A DNA stretch of 64,000 nucleotides from Marinobacterium jannaschii DSM 6295 (GCF_000620085.1 NZ_KK211070.1:21021-85020); one strand, 5' to 3'; positions 9,601-17,191 are shown, counted from the first letter of the stretch. Made by a program: numbers and translations. The notes: a model not told the origin generated them from the sequence alone.

Positions 9601-10956
9601 GAGCATAAAACCGATGCCCGTACACAACTTGTATTCTGCGACTCCGGAACACCAGGCCCCAATAAAACGTTCGACCTGTACAACGACATGAAGGCCAAAT
9701 GGATCGCTATGGGGATTCCAGCCGAAGAAATCGCCTTCATTCATGATGCCAAGACTGATGCTGATAAAGAGCGCCTATTCTCAAAAGTTCGGTCCGGTGA
9801 AATCCGTATATTGCTTGGCAGCTCTGACAAAATGGGGGTTGGAACCAACGTACAAACACGCGGCAGTGACCTGCACATGCTGGATGTTCCTTGGCGCCCT
9901 ATCGACGTCCACCAGCGGCGAAAGCGTTTCGATCGCCAGGGCAACCTGTTCGATGGCGTGAACATCCACTTTTACTCAACCGAAGACAGTTTTGATCTGT
10001 TCATGTTCGAGGCACTGATCAGAAAGCTGAAGTTCATCACCCAAGGTATGGCTTCCCCTGAGAAATGCGCACGTTCGATGGAAGAAGACTGCGATCCTGG
10101 GTTTGCCGAAATCATGGCAATCACAACCGGCAATACACTCATCCGCGACAAGATTGAAGTGGATTCGCGGTTGGATGAGTTGTACATGTTGAGTCTCGGT
10201 CACGATCGATCAAAAAGACTGGCCATTCGCGATATCTACCAGACAGAAACTAGTTTAATACCAGATGTAGAGCGCCGGCTTGCAGAGCTGACTTCACTAA
10301 GAGATACCATCGAACAGAATCGTAACCCGGACTTCGCTGGTGGCCTGGATATCGTCGTGGAAGGACAACGTTTCGATAAACATGGCCTTGCGGGTGCTGC
10401 AATCATTGCGGCCCTAAAGCGCAATCCAGTGTTTGGGAAAGGGTTTCAGTGCGGCCACATTATGGGTATCCCATTCAGCTGCTTTAACAAGGGCAACAGC
10501 TATGCTGTGAAGCTGGATACGGCACTCCCAATTGAAGTAGATATCACTAAGCGGCCTGAACAGTTTGTTTCAATGCTGGAGCGCGCGCTGCAAAACATCC
10601 CAACTCGCATTGCATACACTGAAAGTCAGATTGAAAACTATCGTAGTCAGCTCGTTGAGCTTACCAGTCAAGCCGAAAGCGAGTTTCCTCACGCAGCAGA
10701 ACTACAGGATCTGGATAAACGCAGCAGAGAACTGGATGTTGAGCTGCGGGAAATGGCTGAGCAGGAAGATCCAAGCCAATTCATAACAACTGAAGGTCTG
10801 CACGAATTCGAGTTACTACTGGAGTCTGTTGGTGGCCTAGTCGGCACCAAAAAGCAGGCGGCTAAGCCCTCTCTCACTGATGATGAGCTAATCACTGTGG
10901 CTGATATTGTCGCAGCTCAATCGGTCCCAAGCCAGGCACCCACTCCCCTCCATTAA
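688..10956 (+). CDS. Giant bifunctional DNA methyltransferase / SF2 helicase (DarB-like)
   Basis: This 3,422-aa protein has three recognisable enzymatic modules. (1) Residues about 600-765 look like a C5-cytosine MTase: FFDLSGEW at 603-610 as the SAM motif, ACPCTDFASSG at 655-665 with the catalytic Pro-Cys, ENPVGR at 704-709, and FGEDYTKKTILWG at 728-740. (2) Residues about 1860-2070 look like an N6-adenine MTase: TEPACGTGHF at 1893-1902 (motif I) and GNVPFGD at 1958-1964 in place of NPPY. (3) Residues about 2550-3130 are an SF2 helicase: AGAGKT 2584-2589, DEAH 2747-2750, TATP 2799-2802, and a QRRKRFDRQG motif VI. Long acidic linkers separate the modules. The MTase-helicase order resembles phage P1 DarB and related plasmid proteins that protect incoming DNA from restriction; that role is inferred. 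The start is ATG 688 after AAGGA. Confidence 0.85.
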   Translation: MNSKVTPSRLWLDFSKHQDVTNSKISAKLVLTNQAPTIHLDGDIGSHEASVLVSLGFQRDTSGHSRVVSGLDLGHLRLAFPLVNITEQSVDSFLVDRREAAKPAPPTSSATERTKSVDEFMHGALNYLYEQATEANIDGHRVFHGIVPPAYRMLPSWLEENAPPFGGASASNPERLYFHDNQWVKVVVGANNIVTMDFFTNAFMESRQEALNNEIEGFTDKEFDVPFEYESLVVVRLQNGKFAACQKGSTPEQIINNLSSIADSPAGVLRATIRHPDLSPLLLTPAEWADAIALHEKIQIESETDAEAVVEKAPVPSSSKPVKEDDVSKAAPSTDDITESKADTQDIAPASPTENDLVPITEIVGDIYSWRAAVGQALDIIRDLADDPRVSLMKVQPHTSDASLADYLAANYQLTIEEAQRYIEPSKSVPPPASPEKTYERFVGQPWADEAMRLQAELIEQEIEADSDISNGADEPLPAEPATTDTAISTAPEHRSNQRKPLDETRTFDYTAANVNDAKGFDPVDESLVPITMDVDAFREITDEWASLFQDPPERVSLEKSAKAEGFLSESEAQARVDSWKENVRKQFRENRSENSNRTILSFFDLSGEWSRPYEEAGYNVIRFDIQSGQDVMEFSADYFIENWDFGEVWGILAACPCTDFASSGARWFAEKDADGRTEASKELVFQTLRTIEYFRPKGFWALENPVGRIERLTGLPKARLIFQPHHFGEDYTKKTILWGQFNEDLPIANTEPTAGSKMHSQYGGKSLATKNARSATPEGFAYSFFQANNYVDMSPERRLLSNYPEASGAIKVALSEGISEARIAELMYETYEYYEYEAARNALIQEIAAITNNSDASEDIETAEFEEIVEEPKTEKLDLASSPLPAEPKATTMDTAVDERKSAEAPNVIEVANTTASEPEHSSAPSKSNNVLSFTDSKRLRTAQDTFEADQTSKSIEETLKDIGTDYPSLIGLITEYVELSQDKEVPSLQDARRIAQLDTEISELISQARQAGYEVDLANLISFTQSSLDADNHTKQVIEETGYNFLKIETSTLKGLHEHRIAELVATILHQNGTSSNLPLHSQLQAYTTIARYWGSAKDASFAETFMGEQISSIQGLKDYLANEMDQSYKKVLLRYQIAQLQVFIDGYNQLSPIPRTNAQNEQRELRKELANVSYAPDLIEITDEHIESYRLTGSYSEFVEILEDQHKLSFEAAQILAERIQNEFYNRNNNAYRARPAYQALRSLDSKLQDWKLTDDPQQPRQSQLVCSSGPMELTISVVENENSEQSGFTWHFSADYYKPYSKELSAEAKHFNVDGDRSESIDDIIDMANEFRKLYKTQVDCSNLPSYGEEYAKESIYDLTAINKHLRERVKQDKAAGILPKDVKATFKKHGYGSLKITIKDAPRSLYPLINPDWNSFKAANPHTSYSEYPSKYTAEGAALIRYFEAIANAYNYHDSDPYADYRNFNFVLDVNLSEELLENDKAASAAKEISANTLSKAKFSYIAPDHQQDSPIMGQLAKLMDDTALSKLLASEGPYFEELLIHYPGVMELAVRALPSNISNRLELVFNHRLDPSYSSEQLDSELTVTLDARGQLELYSVVLTNPDNGDVVHGIGEEALEITDGLISHYTKFAHSYNILTDHAQETLSDEQLGTDSPAPAGELDKPASGNRGADETGIAAGKLVDPNRATDREPGARNDGAIDPIRTADPGSRATGTGTPQRAPEKAGSGKRLDSRGDRNPVELDHDNQLVIERDESLFFSPEKQLNAIYKAERADYELIANTAACIELYCDIVKAGGHKTLSQDQMTMLAEYTGAGHKAIRKELERYQAYSQDLRRALARLKEVDSSAYRALKASTLTAYFTPKPVVDFMWSALDRLGISNATHSLSITEPACGTGHFIGLAPNSVRRSAEITAVDLDAMSATITGHLYPEAKVINKGFEKILMPEGSQDIVTGNVPFGDFVIYDRKTGKSPLVHDYFLLQSVRLAKPGGLVSFVTSTGTLDKANPAIRKALYRDADLVHAIRLPSDTFQSSGTEVVSDMVFFRKRKPGEARGDDRWVNSVEAPKALQPSQEDPESKPAFINQYFLDHPGHVHGTLTGKIGQYGAEIGVEWTDSAVNSLDALSERLADIKENVFDAEPVQHRKAPKVFESSEHQSAAIKRGSYALVDGAISIYLGDSVYQEVKLNKRERSGIADYIPLRDAATTLYEAERSYQPDDVTEPLRESLNRIYDNFVTSHGPLSECKFLKKLKRDPDCFSVLALELYDLASRTYIKSSIFEERAVALSSKPEITDIRDAIAVAMDESAMINADRVANLLQIELDDAIEQLKATCFLDPDIGAWIPAPLYLAGDMYRKLEDAEAAAEVNPAFKANVEALKENLPKPVPIEDISVKLGSFWIPDHMISQFIRETLDLNKAGYSDRVDVKYNSTTAEWKVKVTGAALAACDKLNTTVHGIPECSFVELVKCALELKQPTVKKRFNDELIVDHENTSLARAKLKEIQANFESFIKYSTSYPERADEVEALYNQTFNRFKEAGYDGSYLSFPGQAKTLKGSPLQFRSHQYQGVERALTTPHGDLLAHEAGAGKTIEQITIAYEHKRLGFAKKPVLVVPNHMLEQFTFEAYELYPSAKIYTANKELLASADGRSQTAARIAAEDWDLVIITHGMWDAIALPEEYIRSSMESELDGYESLLREAQFEGDKWSERRIQRSIKNLEAKIDRMVDRVTRKKDAIQFDQLGIDFVSYDEAHYLKNIAFPTKLGQIAGVNTTTSIRGLDSMMKFDYIREQRGDEKGVLLATATPITNSLSELYVMARLAAPQLLRDMDLQHFDHFLSNFAEVVEHVEIKPEGGGYQVKQRLSKFNNVPELIRLFRTFADIKTAEDLDLPTPNCEEIRHVAAASDQIKLFMNWLGHRAQSVRNGSVDASEDNLLRISTHGRLAAIDMRLLNPKLPDDPQSKLNLCVKEVFEKWAEHKTDARTQLVFCDSGTPGPNKTFDLYNDMKAKWIAMGIPAEEIAFIHDAKTDADKERLFSKVRSGEIRILLGSSDKMGVGTNVQTRGSDLHMLDVPWRPIDVHQRRKRFDRQGNLFDGVNIHFYSTEDSFDLFMFEALIRKLKFITQGMASPEKCARSMEEDCDPGFAEIMAITTGNTLIRDKIEVDSRLDELYMLSLGHDRSKRLAIRDIYQTETSLIPDVERRLAELTSLRDTIEQNRNPDFAGGLDIVVEGQRFDKHGLAGAAIIAALKRNPVFGKGFQCGHIMGIPFSCFNKGNSYAVKLDTALPIEVDITKRPEQFVSMLERALQNIPTRIAYTESQIENYRSQLVELTSQAESEFPHAAELQDLDKRSRELDVELREMAEQEDPSQFITTEGLHEFELLLESVGGLVGTKKQAAKPSLTDDELITVADIVAAQSVPSQAPTPLH
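5642..5947 (+). CDS. Candidate overlapping gene nested in the giant gene
   Basis: A 101-codon frame, shifted relative to the host gene, starts at ATG 5642 after an AGGAG at 5627-5631. Its product (MNNLGQIAQRLQASL...) is Gln/Glu/Leu-rich and looks like a soluble helical or coiled-coil protein. Over the same bases the host frame encodes a Gly/Ala/Asp/Arg/Pro-rich low-complexity linker between the two MTase modules, as if the nested frame carried the constraint. No family is recognised. It could be chance, since low-complexity DNA can leave another frame open. Confidence 0.35.
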   Translation: MNNLGQIAQRLQASLTNQHPEIVAQMKQESLLENWLIQTEQQIENQEHEMTEPLIRSAQQIRDHAQREQALLNVRRKKLDLENDLIHVAIATLLSSTMTIN

Positions 10957-10997
10957 TCATCCACACGTCAGCCGGGTAGTCGATACCCGGCTCCTCT

Positions 10998-13112
10998 ATG
11001 GAGCACAATACATTGAAACTTTTTCTTTGCGAAAAACCTTCTGCTGCAGCCACATACGTTGAGGCCCTGGGTGGCGATACCAAAAGAGATAAGAAGAAAG
11101 GCTATTACCAAGGCGACAACTGGATCGTCTGCTACTTGGCCGGCCACGTATACGAGCTGCTGGAGCCAGGCCAGTACAAAGATGAGTGGAAGCGCTGGAA
11201 TCTTGAAAGCCTACCCATTCGGCCTGAGCAATTTCGGTATCAAAAAATGAAAGACAAGGAAGACCTGATTCAAACCATTTGTGGACTGTTGAAAAAGGCT
11301 GACGAGGTTGTGATCGCTACTGATGCAGGCCAGGAAGGTCAGTTGATGGGGGAGATCTTCCTTAAAGAAACCGGTTGGAAAGGCAGAACGTGGCGTGTCT
11401 GGTCGTCTGAAATGGAAATCAACGGGCTCCGCAAGGCCATTCGGGAAATGCGGCCTAACTCCGAGTACGCAGGAATCGCAGCTTCTGGAGATTCACGTGA
11501 AAAGGGAGACTGGTTACTCGGAATCAACTTTTCACGCTGCTTCACGCTACTCGCTCAGGAACGCGGATATGATTTTCTGGTGCCCGCCGGTCGCGTGCAA
11601 TCACCCATCCTTCACATCGTCGCCAACAGAAAACGTGAAATCGATCAGTTCAAGGCGGGAAAGTACTATGAGCTTTCTGCGAATTTAGTGATGCCTGATG
11701 GCACGAAAGTCGAAGGCAAGGTCAATCTTCCAGACCATCTGCTAAAGAATGGTCACTGTACTGATAAAGACGCCATTAATCAGATTATGCGGGGCATACA
11801 GAACGCAGAATGCTTGGTGTCAGCGATATCGAAGAACCACAGTAGAAAAGCCGCTCCCCTCCCCTTCACCCAAACCGATCTTCAGATCCATGCGGACAAA
11901 CAATGGCAATTCCCACCCGCAAAAACACTGGAAACATGCCAGAGCCTTTACGAGACCTACAAGCTTCTTTCATATCCCCGAACGGGCTCAGACCACTATG
12001 AAACAGACGAGCTTGCCAAAGCGCCAAAAACCATTGCAATGCTGGGCAAAGTACCTGGAATTGAGTCAGCTGCTGCAGGAGCTGATATTTCCAACCCCTC
12101 ATCAGCGTTCGACACCTCCAAAGTAGTTGAGCACGCGGCCCTGGGACCGACCGGAAAGTTGCCTGACTGGGGGCGGCTAAGCGAGGCGGAACGCAGTATT
12201 TTTAAGATAGTTTGCTTGCGTTATCTCGCTCAGTTTTACCCTGATGTTTCAGTTGAAACGACCAGCGCCACCCTGTCGGTAGGCTCCTACACAATTTCTC
12301 TCAGAGGACAGACGGTGCTTGAGCTTGGCTGGAGTGCGATTATTTCTGAGGAAAAAGAAGATGTGCCTTACATTCCAGAGCTACAGCAAGGGCAAACTAT
12401 TTCGATCGATTCTTTTTCGGTATCAGAAAAAAGTACACGCCCACCGAAAAGGTACTCGCGTGGTGATCTACTGGCCATCATGAAAAACGCGAAACGGTTC
12501 TGTAGTCCTCAGCTACAAACACGCATTAAGACAGCCAGCCTTGGCACTGATGCAACTCGGGCCAGCATACTGGAAGGGCTTGAGCTCCGGGACCTTCTGG
12601 TAGCCAAAGGAAATATTATCGACATCTCCAAACGCGGTCTAATGGCCGACGAAATCATCTCGCAGTTGGCTTCATCGCTTACCACACCAGACCTCACCGC
12701 GATGTGGGAAATCGCATTCCGAAACATCAAGTCCGACCCGACAAAGGCGGTTCAGTTTAAGCAGAATGTGAACGACTACATAGGAAGACAGCTTGCCACT
12801 TCCAATACGGTAACAATTCGAAACAACCCGTTGGCCTTCACTCATGACTGCGGAGGTGTATTGACACGACGCACTCCTGATAAGGGTAATCCGTATTGGC
12901 AGTGCCGCTCCTGCAGGGAATATGTCGATGACGATAAAGGACGTCCAGTGAAGCCAATTGAGGGGCACGGAAGCAAATGTCCGAAATGCGCCTCAAAAAT
13001 GATTACCAAGATGCAGAGAAATACTAAATCATCTAAGCCAGCTTCACCCTACCTTTCCTGCAGCAACAGAAACTGCCCAGGGCGAAATTCAAACAAGGGT
13101 TTGCAAGGTTAG
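10998..13112 (+). CDS. topB: DNA topoisomerase III (type IA), plasmid type
   Basis: Type IA topoisomerases pass single strands through a transient nick held by a tyrosine; plasmid copies help resolve replication and transfer intermediates. The 704-aa product has the N-terminal Toprim segment (LFLCEKPSAAATYVEALGG), the acidic ATDAGQEGQ at about 108-115, GRVQSP, and the active-site region YPRTG with Tyr326. Two C-terminal zinc ribbons follow (CGGVL...CRSC and CPKC...CSNRNC). ATG 10998 is the outermost start, but a GGAG at 11000-11003 sits 9 nt before an in-frame TTG at 11013, so translation may begin there. It follows the giant gene by about 40 bp and is probably co-transcribed. Confidence 0.93.
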   Translation: MEHNTLKLFLCEKPSAAATYVEALGGDTKRDKKKGYYQGDNWIVCYLAGHVYELLEPGQYKDEWKRWNLESLPIRPEQFRYQKMKDKEDLIQTICGLLKKADEVVIATDAGQEGQLMGEIFLKETGWKGRTWRVWSSEMEINGLRKAIREMRPNSEYAGIAASGDSREKGDWLLGINFSRCFTLLAQERGYDFLVPAGRVQSPILHIVANRKREIDQFKAGKYYELSANLVMPDGTKVEGKVNLPDHLLKNGHCTDKDAINQIMRGIQNAECLVSAISKNHSRKAAPLPFTQTDLQIHADKQWQFPPAKTLETCQSLYETYKLLSYPRTGSDHYETDELAKAPKTIAMLGKVPGIESAAAGADISNPSSAFDTSKVVEHAALGPTGKLPDWGRLSEAERSIFKIVCLRYLAQFYPDVSVETTSATLSVGSYTISLRGQTVLELGWSAIISEEKEDVPYIPELQQGQTISIDSFSVSEKSTRPPKRYSRGDLLAIMKNAKRFCSPQLQTRIKTASLGTDATRASILEGLELRDLLVAKGNIIDISKRGLMADEIISQLASSLTTPDLTAMWEIAFRNIKSDPTKAVQFKQNVNDYIGRQLATSNTVTIRNNPLAFTHDCGGVLTRRTPDKGNPYWQCRSCREYVDDDKGRPVKPIEGHGSKCPKCASKMITKMQRNTKSSKPASPYLSCSNRNCPGRNSNKGLQG

Positions 13113-13178
13113 TTTTTAGATATTTGTTCCTAAACTGTTTGGAATATGTAGAATACGATCGCCACTAATTAGTTAAAC

Positions 13179-13207
13179 ATTGTCATATTGGCTGACAATA
13201 CGATAAT
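13179..13207 (+). promoter_or_regulatory. Promoter with inverted-repeat operator
   Basis: A -35-like TTGTCA (13180-13185) and a -10-like GATAAT (13202-13207) are separated by 16 bp. A perfect 7-bp inverted repeat, ATTGTCA-N7-TGACAAT (13179-13199), covers the -35 and spacer. It precedes the plus-strand transfer operon, so it probably drives and represses that operon. Confidence 0.55.
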
Positions 13208-13262
13208 ATAGCTAATATATATGGCGACTAGTTCCAACGCAGCATACGGAGTACGGATAGAT

Positions 13263-13799
13263 ATGCTAATTCAGGAAGTCCCCTGCGCGCACTGTGGCAC
13301 GTGGTTAGAGGAAATACGGACCGGTGGTAAACATACATGCCCGAACTGCGGTAACTCTGCGTCCGCAGTTCAAGTTCAGGAAATTACACTGCTCTCAGAA
13401 AGCTTGATCGAGCTTGCCCGCCAGGAGGGTGTAACAATGATTGAGTTTGAAGGGATCCCCATGGCGGTTGAGGATGCACTAAGCCCTGCTGGGCTTCTGC
13501 CACAAATCGTGGTGGGTATGATCTCTTCCCATGCAGAGACAGGCTCAACGGATAAATTCCGATTTTCAATCAATGAATCAGGCGCAGAGGCGACCGACAA
13601 TCTGAGCCATATGATCATCGTTGCACCGGAGCCTGATGAAAACACTATGCCTTTTGGTACGGCGCTGGTGCATGCAACGCACACACTTCGACAGGTTCTT
13701 AATCAATATAGGGCGTATAACGGTACCGACATCTCTGTCATACCCGATACAGCCCTCTTTTCGATCCTTCCTGAGCTTCCTGAACAAACAGTAGCCTAG
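13263..13799 (+). CDS. Unknown protein with N-terminal zinc ribbon
   Basis: The product is 178 aa from ATG 13263; an upstream in-frame ATG at 13221 would lie almost on the expected transcription start and adds only 14 non-conserved-looking residues. Residues 8-30 hold CAHC...CPNC, a probable zinc ribbon, followed by a mostly acidic helical domain. No family is recognised. It is the first gene after the promoter at 13180-13207 and is followed at short spacing by the transfer genes, so it may be a regulator or assembly factor of that operon. Confidence 0.6.
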   Translation: MLIQEVPCAHCGTWLEEIRTGGKHTCPNCGNSASAVQVQEITLLSESLIELARQEGVTMIEFEGIPMAVEDALSPAGLLPQIVVGMISSHAETGSTDKFRFSINESGAEATDNLSHMIIVAPEPDENTMPFGTALVHATHTLRQVLNQYRAYNGTDISVIPDTALFSILPELPEQTVA

Positions 13800-13816
13800 C
13801 CCTACCCGGATTAGAC

Positions 13817-14542
13817 ATGTCATTGCTGCAACAGTTTGAACAGCCAGCGGCTTCACCAACTCGAAGCGCGCTGCACCAGCTAAAGGTGTTTAACCAACTG
13901 CAAGTTGCAGCAGCCAGGTCAAGTTATCAGTGCGACCTGAATCAAGTGAGTGAAGATTTTTACAATGCTGCGCATTCGGTTGCTGTATCTCTCGGAGTAG
14001 ATACAGCATTTGAACCCAACATGGCGTGGATCAGAAACGCGATTCTTCCGCTGGCCTGCTCCTCGCTTGAACGGACGGGGCGTATTGAAGTAGATGTATG
14101 TGATGAAGCTATTCAATTCATGCAGGCCGGGCCTATTTCGCCTCCGACATACTCCGATAACCTCGTTGTAGCCAGCGTAATCACCTTACAGAAACTAAGT
14201 TCACTACACGCGAACTTCAGCTATCTGAGGCCTCAAAGCAAGCTGACAAATAAGGCATTTTCAGTGATCGACAATTACGCTTCGGCGGCTGCTGAGCGGG
14301 TTGGTGATGACAATGAAGTCAGATCCGCACTGATCACTCAGCTCACCGAACTTTACGTGGCGATATTTGATCAAGACGCGGAGAAGTACCGCCTAATGCT
14401 GGAGTCCGAATCACCGGCAAACATTGTTCGCCAGTATGGGCTGGGATTTCCGACTGATGATCTGTTTAACAAGTTTGATGATGCTGCAAGTAACCTCATT
14501 GAGCAATTGGGACTAAGACATAGCATGGAGATGCAACGATGA
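13817..14542 (+). CDS. Unknown helical protein in transfer operon
   Basis: The 241-aa product is predicted soluble and mostly helical, with no signal peptide, membrane segment or motif I recognise. Its stop overlaps the next start as ATGA (14539-14542), indicating translational coupling with the membrane protein that follows. By position in an IncI-like operon it could be a cytoplasmic partner of the DotL/DotM coupling complex, but that is inference from context only. Confidence 0.65.
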   Translation: MSLLQQFEQPAASPTRSALHQLKVFNQLQVAAARSSYQCDLNQVSEDFYNAAHSVAVSLGVDTAFEPNMAWIRNAILPLACSSLERTGRIEVDVCDEAIQFMQAGPISPPTYSDNLVVASVITLQKLSSLHANFSYLRPQSKLTNKAFSVIDNYASAAAERVGDDNEVRSALITQLTELYVAIFDQDAEKYRLMLESESPANIVRQYGLGFPTDDLFNKFDDAASNLIEQLGLRHSMEMQR

Positions 14543-15417
14543 GTGCCGAAAGAGATTCAAAACCCAGTAAGGGTAAAAAGGTACTTAAGACCTCCGGTTT
14601 CATAGCTAAAGAAGCATTTGGATTTAATGTCTTGGGCTCTTCATTCAGAAGAAACCATCGAAACCTAGCGGAGACAAAAGGTGTACTCGAAACTTTATTT
14701 AAGGGTTTGTTTACGCCAGCGAGTTCGAATGAATCTGCTGCCACTAGCTACCAGCTAGAAGAAGTTGATCATCGTGATAGAGAGTTCTGGATGATCAATG
14801 CCATAAGAGCAACCGGATCAAATATTACTTGGTTCATTGTCTTAATCTATGCATTTACGTTCTATATTTATCAGAGCTTTATTTTTAAAGGTTCGTTTAT
14901 TGACCTTCTGATATCAGGGTCGTCGATAGTCGTAGCGATATCCCTATCTATATACCTGATTTTTCGCGCCTATATATCCTGGACAGATGTACTCAAATTA
15001 AGATCGTGTACTAGCAATAGCTCTGTAACTCTTCATATATCGAATAAGTATTGGAGATCTTATTTCTCCACACTTGCGATTGTTGCTCTCACTTGTTTAT
15101 TCAAGTACGCACCTATAACTGAGATAGTGACATTAGTAATTGTATCGGTCTCCTTTATGGTGGCTGTGTCCTATATAGCGTTTCTACAGGTGGTATTGGC
15201 TGGGGTAAAAAACTGGACTATTCCCGAATCGGATCTCGATACTAAACCGGTCATAGCATCAGTCCTATGGAGCGTTCTTCCATTACTAGCGCTAACAGCC
15301 TGGACACTCGTATGGGACCGTTTATCTCTCTCTGCCCTGGTATCCAGTATTGCCCTAAGCATCGCTGTTTCTAGCACCTTATCACTGGCCATCCTACGCG
15401 AGTTTCACAAGAGGTAA
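14539..15417 (+). CDS. Inner-membrane protein of transfer operon (possibly TraX/IcmV-like)
   Basis: The 292-aa product has a basic soluble N-terminus of about 90 residues (FRRNHRNLAETKGVLETLF) and then about six hydrophobic segments, at roughly 95-115, 122-145, 175-190, 195-220, 240-258 and 262-285. The basic N-terminal stretch followed by membrane helices recalls IcmV/TraX of type IVB systems, but the resemblance is weak. It is translationally coupled to the gene upstream and followed by the transglycosylase gene. Confidence 0.6.
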   Translation: MSAERDSKPSKGKKVLKTSGFIAKEAFGFNVLGSSFRRNHRNLAETKGVLETLFKGLFTPASSNESAATSYQLEEVDHRDREFWMINAIRATGSNITWFIVLIYAFTFYIYQSFIFKGSFIDLLISGSSIVVAISLSIYLIFRAYISWTDVLKLRSCTSNSSVTLHISNKYWRSYFSTLAIVALTCLFKYAPITEIVTLVIVSVSFMVAVSYIAFLQVVLAGVKNWTIPESDLDTKPVIASVLWSVLPLLALTAWTLVWDRLSLSALVSSIALSIAVSSTLSLAILREFHKR

Positions 15418-15420
15418 GCT

Positions 15421-15873
15421 TTGGATCTTCCAGCCCCACCCGATTACGTTACACACCTGACACCGACCTGTATGGAGGTTGTCAGTGAAAAAACAGGGGT
15501 CAGCATGATGGACCTCTTTTTGATTTACAAAGTCGAAGGTGGCAGCAACGGCATCCACGTTCGCAACAAGTCAAATGGCACTTACGATTACGGCTTCTTT
15601 CAGATTAACACTGTCAATCTAAAGTATCTTAAGGACACGTTTAATTTATCTCACGATGAGATTAGGTATAACGCTTGCTTAAATACATTGGCAGCGGCGC
15701 TGTTGATAGATCGCAGAAAGCGTGAGTACAAAAACAGTGATCTCGACTACTTCGGTGTTCTTGCAACCTATCACTCAAAAACTCCAAAGTATCGCAATAG
15801 ATACAGAAACAAGCTAATACAGAAATACAAGACTTACTTCGGGGATAAAAAAAATGGCGCAGGAAAGAAATGA
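15421..15873 (+). CDS. Conjugation-associated lytic transglycosylase (SLT domain)
   Basis: This 150-aa protein has the SLT/VirB1-type fold signature: a catalytic Glu in LIYKVEGGSNG, then DYGFFQIN, and a late ATYHSKTPKYRNRY stretch. Such enzymes cleave peptidoglycan locally so the secretion channel can span the wall. The chosen start is TTG 15421, since AGAGG lies 8 nt upstream and no ATG precedes the domain. No signal peptide is evident, which is unusual for a periplasmic enzyme and leaves its export route open. It overlaps the downstream DotM gene by 20 bp. Confidence 0.8.
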   Translation: MDLPAPPDYVTHLTPTCMEVVSEKTGVSMMDLFLIYKVEGGSNGIHVRNKSNGTYDYGFFQINTVNLKYLKDTFNLSHDEIRYNACLNTLAAALLIDRRKREYKNSDLDYFGVLATYHSKTPKYRNRYRNKLIQKYKTYFGDKKNGAGKK

Positions 15874-17191
15874 AGAGCCTATAGAAAACTTGTGGACTGT
15901 CGTAATTCTGTTATGCCTAACCTCCTTTCTGCTTTATCTTGGCTGGCTAAAATGGAAGTATGAGCTCACGGTGTATGCGGCCTGGTTGGGTCAATACACA
16001 AGAATTCCACAAATTCCCCTCGCATATATTCCAATATTTCCTCTTTCATATCGAGATTCAATCTTTAACTATGATGCATACCTAAACCACATTACGCCGG
16101 ACAAAGTTACTTTCTCGGTATTTATCGCTTTTGCCTCAGTAACTTTCAAGTCCATCATATTGTTTCTGGCACCGATCCTATTGTTTCGCGGGCGTTACTT
16201 AATAAAGCATGCGGCCAAGCTTGATTTCACCCGTAAGTTCACTAAAGAGTCGCTGCTAAGAGACCATTTCATGCATCTCTATCCGCGGGTCAAACCTGCA
16301 GCTCGAAAGGTACTTGAGAACGAAGATCCGAGATTCGGCCCCTGGGCGACTCAACACAATCCGGTAGCGTATTGCCTGAATTTGAACCTATTTACGACCG
16401 AAGTTGATAGCGCCCATATTCAGGATCTGAAACTTGCCCCTATTGAATCGCTGTCGCTTAAAGAACGCCACGATATGCACGATCACTATCACGGGCATCT
16501 TCGACTCAACACCACCAAGTTAAGGGATGCCATTAGCTCTCAGCTGGGGGATAAGTGTGCCTACACGGATGATGGAATGATTGACCACAATCAGCTCCCC
16601 GACCTTGAGCGCGCATTATGGATTCTCTTCTTAGGTTGCATTTCCCAACGAGATGACGCCCGAACGTTGATAAATGAACTGCTTGACCAAATTGCAGATA
16701 CCTTCATCGAAGGGGACGACACCAGCTCGGGAGAACATCAGGCCGACCTGGATGGTATTGACGCTCTGTACGACCTTATCAAGAGCGACCTTAAGGTTAT
16801 AAAGGCGTTGAACACAGCAAGGCGGACACATGCTTATTGGAGCACAGCATTTACATCGCTCTATAGCACGGCAAAGGACAACTACAAAACGATCCAGAGC
16901 CGTGACTTCATCTGGTTGAAGCCCGTAAACCGTACTTTGTACTTCGCAATCAATCAAATCGGGCTGGAAAGAGCTAGGACTGAAACCTGTGGTATTAGGA
17001 CGCACTACAGGGCTGAGATCCGGCACAAGCGCCCACTAGTCAAGCCACATGTTAGAAGTGCTTGGATCGATCTCATGCTGCAACTACAGCAGTCAGACTG
17101 GCTATATGAAGACGTACTAGTCGAACATGAAGACGGGAGCCGACCAACGCTGATTTCCGAAGCTAAACAACGAATCGAGGCAATCTCATGA
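15854..17191 (+). CDS. dotM: DotM/IcmP (TrbA) coupling-complex protein
   Basis: DotM (TrbA in IncI plasmids) is the inner-membrane partner of the DotL ATPase in the type IVB coupling complex, where it helps deliver substrates to the channel. The 445-aa product has membrane segments at about 12-30 and 85-110, then a large cytoplasmic domain with DPRFGPWA near 155-162, as in this family. The next genes are a small membrane protein and DotL, the expected order. The start is ATG 15854 after GGGGAT. The 3' end overlaps the next start as ATGA. Confidence 0.8.
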   Translation: MAQERNEEPIENLWTVVILLCLTSFLLYLGWLKWKYELTVYAAWLGQYTRIPQIPLAYIPIFPLSYRDSIFNYDAYLNHITPDKVTFSVFIAFASVTFKSIILFLAPILLFRGRYLIKHAAKLDFTRKFTKESLLRDHFMHLYPRVKPAARKVLENEDPRFGPWATQHNPVAYCLNLNLFTTEVDSAHIQDLKLAPIESLSLKERHDMHDHYHGHLRLNTTKLRDAISSQLGDKCAYTDDGMIDHNQLPDLERALWILFLGCISQRDDARTLINELLDQIADTFIEGDDTSSGEHQADLDGIDALYDLIKSDLKVIKALNTARRTHAYWSTAFTSLYSTAKDNYKTIQSRDFIWLKPVNRTLYFAINQIGLERARTETCGIRTHYRAEIRHKRPLVKPHVRSAWIDLMLQLQQSDWLYEDVLVEHEDGSRPTLISEAKQRIEAIS

